Source of the DNA: Sipunculus nudus
Taxonomy: Eukaryota > Annelida > Sipuncula > Golfingiida > Sipunculidae
NCBI GenBank assembly: GCA_026874595.1
Contig: CM049321.1
Coordinates: 1,800,479-1,864,478, forward strand
Direction of reading: 5' to 3'
Length of the DNA stretch: 64,000 bases
Shown here: piece after piece, positions 1 through 9,900 of the stretch
How the letters are laid out: every line of letters begins with the position of its first letter
How positions within the stretch are numbered: position 1 is the stretch's first letter
Translations under genes and position numbers: made by a program
The notes under the pieces: generated by a model
Seen by the model: only the letters and a program-made list of their open reading frames with translations
What the model was told of the DNA's origin: nothing
Databases searched by the model: none

Positions 1-571
1 ACAGGCATGAATTCAATGAAAAGATGTGAAATGTAATTAAGAATATTAGGTACTTCCTGGAAACAATCAAAGTTACAGAAAAGCTCCAATGGTTTCAAAA
101 TTAAACTTTTATCAGAGTTCATTGCACAATAAAATTTAGTTTATTTTCTTTTTCTATGGAGCTTACGATCAGATAATATTGATTGTGTTGGAATAATGGT
201 GCTAGGTACCAGTCTGTTTCTTGTTTTAAGATGCAAGGAAATTTACAATTGAGGAAGTTGCAAGTGAGCAATATGCACTGGTTCAGCTACAAGTGGAGGA
301 ATGTTTATAAATAAAACTGATTAATAACTGGTTATAAAACTGACTGATAACTGGTTAAGTTGAAATTATATCAGATATTGCCCTTTATGTTGCACTTAAC
401 AAAACACCTGATCAAAGTCGGTAAAGGGTCTATAAGCTTGTAACAAAATCCAGTCATCTATTAGAACATCAACACAATTTATCCCATAAATTCTTGTTCA
501 TTTCAAGTGCATTTAACTACTAACAACCTCTTAATCATAGTCAGCTCAATTATCATTTCCAAGCTACTTAC
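1..571 (-). other. TOP2 intron 7 (partial)
   Basis: AT-rich sequence downstream of the exon 7 donor. I see no exon, repeat unit or RNA gene. The next coding exon must lie beyond the window. Confidence 0.8.
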
Positions 572-784
572 TGCAAGTCTCTTTCCATTCAGGAAAACCT
601 TCACACCCTTTGAAGACCCAGCAACATCATATGCTCGACGAGAAAACAAGTCCACAATGTCTTTATCCAGAATGTCCATCTTGAATTTCGACAGATCAGG
701 GTAGAATGTCACGCATGTATAATCGTCGCCTTTCGCTGTGACAATTTTCGCATCATGACTTTTGCCCATGTTGTTCTCCCAAGT
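572..784 (-). CDS. TOP2: TOP2 exon 7 (last one in window)
   Basis: 71 codons in phase 0/0, with acceptor TTTCAG and donor GTAAGT. It encodes TWENNMGKSHDAKIVTAKGD, then DYTCVTFYPDLSKFKMDILD, and ends at FLNGKRLA. The following conserved exon (GFRSYVD...) is not in the 571 bases to the left, so the gene leaves the window there. Confidence 0.96.
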
Positions 785-3700
785 CTGAAAGAGATATATC
801 AGTGCAATACACCTCTCCAAAGACAGTAGCAACATCTGTTGAAAACAAATGACATTACATGTTTGGGTCTTCTTTTTATCAACTTGAAGATCATATTTTG
901 GTAAACCATATTTCCTTGATCAGACGCTGGGCCTCAAATAGTCCCATGCCTTATTTAGTCGCCTGGTCAAAACAATGCCTTAGAAAAATAAATGCCAGCC
1001 TTAAATAGAATCTGGGTCTTGTTCAGAGGCTGGGCACCAGAGTAGTGTCCATATTTGCCACCATGTCTTTTCCCCTTACTATAATTAGTATAATGTGCAT
1101 GTATGGGTAAAATTGACCAAAGGAGATTCTTGTATGAATAAAATGTTTAATTCCTCTTATTCTTTCTTTAATCTATCATATCATGCATATTTTCCATATA
1201 CCAGGCAAAAAAAAGTTCCTGATTTGTCCTTTATGATTTAAGGCTATCACCATTCTTAGCAAACGTGATTTAAACACAATGTCAACAGTGAAAGGCTATA
1301 CCACTTAGTCAATGGCTATTTCCACTGTCATCAGCCTTTATTTTTTAAGTGCTTTACAGAAGCAGCATGACAAATTCAACTCAAACAGCAAAAGACCATT
1401 AACACACAATGCGCAAGCTTGAAGTAAAGGTCCATTGTTTAACATTTTCATTATATACAAACTGGGTAAGTTTAAAACTGAAAACATGCTGCAAAATAAG
1501 CTTAAAGACAGCAAAACAATGGGGGGGGGGGGGGGGGGGGGCGGAGATAAGTAAATGAATTGCACTTGTTTTTTTATGAGTAATTATTTCAGTATAAATT
1601 CTTCAACTTGTGACATATTTATCATCATGAACACTGGTAAATCTTAATAAAGATATTTCCATCATTTCAAGGGCTCAATTAATTCTGAATCCTGCAATCT
1701 AACAGACCCTAAATTTCTGAATGTCCTATTTTCACTAAGATTAAATACCCAAAATTCATACTGCTTTTATTTCAACTTCACCTCACCTGTTTAAAGGCCT
1801 TCTTATATTCACTGCTTGATGTCTCCACTGTGAATTTCTTGCTGAAGATGTTACATAACTTAGCTCCATAGCCATTTCTACCACCTGGGTTATAAAATTA
1901 GAAACTGATAAAATATTTTGAATATGCATGACTGGAATAATAATGTGAATATGCATGACTGGCACAACAATATGAATAAGCATGACTGGTATAATAATTT
2001 ACTTGAATATACAGTCATACGTAATGTAACTGGCTGAGTGATACTTAGTAAATTGTCATGTTGCAGAAAATACATAAATGATATATATTATATATAAAAA
2101 AAAAAATCTCTGAAAACTTAAAATTACATGATCTGTTTTCTAGCTGATTTGGCTCTCTAATTAATTGTGATAAATAAACTTTATACTAAGTTTATAGTGA
2201 TCTGCCTTGGCAATTCCTTATTTATAAATACTCATCTGAAAGTTAGTTACATGTCCTTATTGTCACAACAGATTTAACTGGCTTGTCAGACATCACACAA
2301 AACATGAACCATCTTTCAAAATGCAGATTTAAAGTCTACACAGACGGAAATTTTTTCTATTGTATAACCATTAAAATCACTAACTACAAAACAACCTCCT
2401 CTGTTTATTTACCTGTGACCTTGCGTTCTGTGTCATCATAGTTACTGGAGGTCAGGAGGTGGCCAAAGATGAGGGTTGGGACATACATCTTTTCCGTCTT
2501 ATGCTCAACAACCGGAATTCCCTTCCCGTTGTTCCATATCTTGATTTTGTTATTTTCCCTGCATAATAATAATTCAACATATTCATGAAAATATTGTACC
2601 TTCACTTCTCTTTATCAAATTAGTTCAAAAATAAGTATCTAACGTGCAGGAAATAAAACTAATTGCCTTGACATGTGCATGAATGCATAACGAATTATTC
2701 TCAACAGCCTGACTATTTTATAAACCAAAATGAACATGGGCAGACAGACCTCTGTGTAAAATCTGAAGGATCATAGTTTATCATACTGTGCATCATCATG
2801 TTTAAATAACCCTGCAATGGGAAATACATTAGAAACACAGAACCTGACAATCTAAATATCTAGGCCAATAAAATTGATTATATGATTCTAAGGCACAATT
2901 TGGAAAAAAAAAAAAAACAAGGGACCTATGGGTCACTGTGCTCAGCTGACGTTAACCTTGAAGGTAAAAATCTAAAATAATATCTAATGGAGATAAAGTG
3001 TAAGAGGAAGAGGTAATAAAAGCCATGGTTGGTTTATATGATTGGTTTGTATTGATGAGCAAGAAATTGTTGCAAAAAATATTTTGTGACCTGACCATGT
3101 GTTTCCTAATGTTGAAACTAAAGCATGTGAGCAGTTTGTGAACAAATGATCTGTACTATAACCATGATCATTAATTGGAATTTTGATTAACTGTTGACAT
3201 TTCAGTAGTTTACACATTTGTTCAATTGAATCTATTTTTTTTGTATAATATATATTATTAAATATATATGTATTTTTTTTATGAAATGTATACAGTTGAA
3301 ATATAGCTAATTAACAACATAAAACAGGGCAAACAAAGCCTGATCTCAAATTCTGCTGAGGCAGGAAAAAAATGAACACATGTTTGTATTAAATCCTGAT
3401 TTTTTTATCACATCAATTATTTTCTAATTTAAGTTTATATTTCTATACATTTCCAATTTAACTTATATATCTGAATATAAAAGTTGATTCATAATTTCTC
3501 AATTGTATCATCATAAATCTCAATCTTGTCAGATAACACCACATAATGCATACAAATGTTTATCTATTTTTTACCACAAAAATATATCTTTTAAATCTGC
3601 AAAACAGTATCTAAAAATAATACTTGATTTAGATTTCACAATTTTTAATTGTGTCTTTATTAATGTGCTTCATATTTTATAATAATTTAAGCATACTGAT

Positions 3701-3908
3701 GGGTTCATTTATATTTGTTAAAATCATTTAAAAGAAAACTGATTTCTTTAAAAATGCTACATTACACAACATTGCATCTTCTGGATTACACCTTGAATTA
3801 TTTTTTCAAGGAAAGTTTTTGCATATCGGAGTGGAAACAGCATTACAATTAAGGAGATACAGTGAAAACAATAACAATTACTGCATAACACTTGGTGGGT
3901 TGGGTTTG

Positions 3909-3954
<46 letters not shown>

Positions 3955-6900
3955 GATTGGGATGGTGATATGAGAATAACTGTACACCTGTCACAGCAGG
4001 GGATCTCCCCAAGTGACTGTAACAAATCAGAAACCCTGGCATAGCTGACTTCCAGTGACCTGGAGTGGGACCCTGCATCTGTAATCAAAGCAAGTGACTA
4101 CAGAAAAAAAGATCAATAACTAGCTTAATTTTCAAGCTTTTATTTTCAAATTTCAGATTTAGACAAACAAAATATTTATGTTTACATGCTGTGAAAATTA
4201 AATCAATGGTGCTTACAGGAAAAAAATGTGCCATGGTCAAAGTTGGGCAAAATTTGGGGGTACTGATTTTTTTTATGCTAATAACTTAAAAAATTTACAA
4301 AATTCAGATCTAATTTTGGGTAAACAATTGAATCTTAATTAAACATAGTTACATACTTGAGAAAATAGACTCTAGTTTCAAAATTTTTCATGTTAAGTGA
4401 GTTATTATTTTTCCTGATTTTTTCAAAGTCCATTATGTTTGGGCCCATAACTTAAAGAATTTATACTTTTCAGTCTTAATTTCTGGCATGTACATAGGAA
4501 CTATATAGAGGAATATTTATGGTAAATATGAGGAAAAACAGATGAGTAGTTTTGATATTAGGCAGTCCTGAAGTGTGAAAATAGGATTTTAATAAAAAAT
4601 TGAGGTTTTTCCTCAATTTCTCAAAGGTGGGAAGTCGCAAAGACCCAGTTTTCGGCTTGGTAGGAGATCTTGGGGATATCTAACATTATGCTGAATTTTG
4701 GATTCCTAGGTCTTACGGTTTCAAAACGTGCCACATCTACGGACGGACGGACGACGGACAATGGACCACGACTATAGCTCAGATGACTTATAGTCAGCTG
4801 AGCTAAAAAAAATGATGCTGGCAGGTGGCCTTTTATTTCCATTTTACCCATGAAAATATAGTTGAAGTACAGTTATTTTTTTACCTTTAACCTTTAACAG
4901 CACAAGTTATATACTCACGGATCAATGTCAATTTTGATGCAGTTCATGCTAGGGTCTCTTTGCTTGTTGTCTGCAGCATTCACTGCAACAAAAATCACAG
5001 CAAGTAAGTAAAAGATTACCATGTTCATAGAAAATTAACAACAATTATTTTCATATTAACCATACAGGGCTGCCACATTTACACAAAAATGTAAACATTT
5101 ACACGAAGGGAAAAAATGAAACGTCACCTTTCAAACTGTGGTAATTGATATATTAGATAAATGATGTTGAACCTTCCTTCCCCCCCCCCCCCCACACACA
5201 CACTTAAAATAAAAGTTTTCTGGCAAGTTTTGAAAATATTTTTAAACCACTTTCAATTAAACTGTCCAAAACGCGGTTGAACATGCATAAGAAATGCAGT
5301 CACACTAACTCGCAAGTGACAGTCATCACATTTTATAGAAATACCGTCAGAATGGGATATTCTGTAAGGGCTGACAGGTGTAAGATAACCAGAACTGGGT
5401 GAACAATTTGGTTCCGATTGAAAGTTTTTCATGTATCTATTGAGCCCTTAATACTACTTAAAGCTACTAAAACATATGGTAATCTAAAATAACCTGAATA
5501 TAAAAGTTAAAAGTTCCTGTGGTCGAATCTGTGGAAAAAATGTCACTTAAGTTCAGAGGTCACCCTAGAGGTAGGGTATGATGACCAACAAACAGCATAA
5601 AATGACATTGGCAATTTGTCTCAAAAGCCAGTCCAGCAAATTCTTGTAATCTCGACCATGTGCCACTATATTATTTGCTGATAAGTTTGAAATCCAGGAC
5701 TTGTTAGGAGAAATGTGCGACATGACATCGAGCACAGGACACCTGGATCAAGAACAGATTTTCCAATATGCCCGCAAAAACCATGAGGGTGGATGGTCAT
5801 ATGATGGGGGTTCGTCAGCTGACAACGCAGTTCTGCGCAACAGCTTTTTATCACAGGGGGTATATATTTTATAGAAGGCTAATAAATATTAAAATGTTCT
5901 ACTAGAGAAATAAGCAGCTCTTTCCTGGCTCTGAACGTGGCCACCGCAGTGAGCTTTTGACAACCGTAACCCTTCTAAGAGCTGATCTGAGATTGTTCGA
6001 AATTGTCACCATGCACCGGCAATTTTGCATTTTCTGTAAGGCCTCATTAATGGCCCGCTTTTAAGGGGGGGGGGGCTATAGTAGGCACTTTTCGGAAGAA
6101 GTGACGATTAGGGTTATGCAAATGAGTTGAAATGAACCAATGACATGTCATGTCGTCATTTTGTTACAGTGGTTACCTATTCGGGTGCATTTGTACCCCT
6201 ATTTGTTCTGTCACCTGAACTAGGGCTTGTGTGCTGGGAGGAGTGAAAAAGAATGATTGAGTGAACCTTTGATTATCATTTCACTAAAGGTTTAATGCAC
6301 ATTTGGCAGCATAACAGCAGAAATGTTCATTTTTTAGGAGTTACTTTTTTTACAATGGCGGTTAATAATGAGAGCATATTCACAAGGGCTATTTCAAATT
6401 CAATACTGGCGGCGCTCTGATAGATTTTTAATCAATGTTAAAGAAAAACTTGTAAAATAATAAACCAAAGGCTAAGATTCTTGTTTAATGCTTATAATTG
6501 TAAAAACCCCCATTTAATTTTCGAAGGAAAGTCCACTTGAACAGTTTCCACATCTTCATATAATATTTGCTAATATATATTGGTATTACAGATTTCCCAA
6601 CGATATTTTGCTGACTGACAGAGTATATCATGCATTTCATATAAACAATCTGTAGTTCTGTACACCTGAATAGTTTCCACGTCTTCGTATATTTGCTAAT
6701 ATATATCGGTATCACAGATTTCCCAACAATATTACGCCAACTGACAGAGTATATCATGCATTTCGTGTAAACGGTGCGTAGTTCTGTAAACGTTTACAGT
6801 AACTAATCGAAACCAAGTCGTTTAAAAGTGTAAACGTGGCAGCCCTATTACCATAGTTGCTCTGTGAGATCCAAATAGTTTCATTCACTGGATAATTTCT

Positions 6901-9900
6901 ACTTGTACCATCCCTGTGATTTATTCATTGTCATTATCACATACCATTTTCAGTTTTTTGCATTACAGTTTATGAGCACAATATAGATCTACAGATACAT
7001 ACATAATTTTAAAGATGATAAAAAAGATCATTTAATCACAGTTTAACATAGCAGCAATTTGTGGTATAGTTCCATTTTGTATGACAGTTGTCTGCTCAGA
7101 AACCATCCTATTCCCCAAATGTCAATGAACAGTGTTCTGTTCAAACTTTCAAAAAAGCTGCTGTTTTGAACTGGTCATAAAATTAACTGTCAGCAGTACT
7201 CCTATTTCATTACAGGGTCAATCTATTGATTAGAGAATGATAATATTAGATTAGGTTTTACAGTAGCTTTGGACTGTACTTACCCAGGATTTCATCAAAG
7301 ATTTTGTAAAGCCCGGGGACATAGGTGATCTCTCTCTGGACCATGCGCTCTCTCATGTCATCATACACCCACATGGGCTGAAAATGGAAAAAGAAATTTA
7401 TCTGAATTCAATTTAAGGTAGAAAATATCAATTCAAGAAAATACCTGTTTTTGAAACATTAACTGTGAGATGTGATGACAGTAAATGTGCAAATAAAAAA
7501 TTTTGATACTCAAACATAGTTTTCCCAGGAGAACAAATCTTTTACTTCTAATACATAGTACTTGTGTGCTTTGTGAACATAACTATAGTATGCCTAGTTA
7601 GCCACAAATGCTTGCAACTGGGCAGTGGGCATGTTTGCCTCAGTCAGTCTGTGTATTAAGCTAATAAAGCCTAACTGGGTCTATTTTTTGTAACATGAAT
7701 TCTTGATTTATCAGAATAATTTGTGATATAACATTAAATTGGACCTTGGTGCAATTTTCAAATATAAAACTACATCAAAGTCCCTGTATTCAAAAACTCT
7801 ACCTGAGTTGCCTTTTCCACGGAACCGATGTAAGTATCAGGACGCAAAAGAATGTGTTCAAGCTGAGATTTCTTCTGGTAGATACGTTCCACTGACAGCC
7901 TCTTCTTGTTGCCTTGAGGGCCCCCATCTCCGTTTCCCATCACCTCATCTATATCTGGGATGTCATTGAGGTCAATGGGGGCATCAGGTTTGCCTTTTTT
8001 CTTAGCTTCTGCTTTGGCATTCATGTTATCAAACAATGTCTGAAAAAAAAAGATAAAAAAATTTATTTGTTTGAATTTATAAGTCTACATATCATGACAA
8101 TTACAGGTATGTCAAGATGATCCAGGATTTCAATGAAGAATTTTTTTTTAAATATAGAATTTATTCGCATATATTAACCATTAAAATATTAATCAGCCCA
8201 TAGGCCAAAAATGCACAGGTAAAAGTGTGGTACAGATGACGTACAAGTGCCTTAAGCTGGCTTCCTTACAAATACTTGTTGATTCAGCGTGAGTATAGAA
8301 TCCAATCTACATTTCAATCTGGCCAGGATGGGTCTAAACTGGCTAAAACCGACTAATAATTGTACATATGCCATGACAGGCTACTGAGCCCTATTCAATA
8401 ACTACAACTAAACTTGTCTGAAGTGTATTAACGTCCTGTCCTTAATGGACTTCATATACTTGTTGTTTGTTGTCGTCTCAACTCTCAACCCTAAAGGTGA
8501 ACTGTAACAATATTTTTTTTCCTGGTGAATCACAGATATTGATGAAGGATGGCTTCATAATCATTAACATTTATGCAACATCCATTTAAAATATTTTGGG
8601 TAAAAAACTTAAAAATAGATAATACATGTTCTGTTTACTGGGGCAGGCAGTCTCAGCCACCAAGCACATGGCATGCATATTTTACAATTTTATGAGGTCA
8701 CAGTTACTGTACCATACAAGGCCACCACATAGAATCTTTCAATACATCACTTTTCAAGGCCTTAAAAATGTAAAATAAAACAGACTCTTTATGGCCCCTC
8801 AGGAACCCTGTTCAATATCAGAACTTAAAGCAGAGGTTGTGCTTAGTCAAGTATTTTCTACACTACTCGCTGCAATAAACCGCAGTCGCCGGTCAGGTTT
8901 GGCAACCAGGTGGTGCTGTCTCTGTGGAATTCCCCCTGCATATTATTTAACCAATCACATTGCAGTTATCACCAGAACAATCAGATGTTCTTCGAGGTAC
9001 CGGTAATTTGTACTGCGGTGGAAAGCGCTTGGTAACACAAGACTTTTTCCACCCCCAGTTGGAATGCTCCCGAGGCAATCTTCAACTTTCAACACAGTCT
9101 CTATACAGACTTGCTGGTGTGGCCTGAGGTCAGTTATCCCCCACTGTCTATATATTTCCTTTCTTGCAGTGCCACACTAGTTTGTCATGGGCACAACTGT
9201 GTTTGTTTACACGCCAAGCCAATCAGATTTCCTTTACCAGTTCTGCAGGTTTGTTTAAACGCAGAGCCAATCAGATTTTACTTTATTCAGCGCAAACTGA
9301 CTGGGTGTTGCCAAACCTGAAGAATCCTGCTATTTCTCACAGCATGTGAGTGGAAGGGCACCAGGAGGTCATGTGCTGTTTTCAGAGTGTAGGATTAACT
9401 GGTCACTTCTCATTTTCCTTACCGGAGTAACTCTCATGCTGAATCCAGTGAGTGAATAAAAAAACATCTTTAGAGGGACATGATCAGGAGCAATAGTATG
9501 CCTATTCTTTTACACTATCACTATCAGTTCAGTTTTGCTTTATTCAACAGTTTCAAAGCAAAACCATCCTTGCACACAAGCAACTTGCATAAAACTGTTT
9601 ATCGCCTCGTTATGGCTCTGAGTGTTTGTAAACACAGTCCACAGGTGTCTGTTTGCCTTAATAAGGACGTCTGACTGGAGGTCTGATTGTGAGCCTCATC
9701 ACGTGGCGTTTAAGCCATCAGGAACGTATTACATTTTCCACACATTCAGTCACGGCATCTGATTGACACAACTTGTGGCTCTGTGATGCACACTTCCCCA
9801 TACAGTTTTATGTTGACACCTGTGACCAAGCCCAGTCCACTATTTTTTACACTTGCTTAAAGGAGTAAGCAAATGGTTACCAGGATTATTTTGGCAGGTA

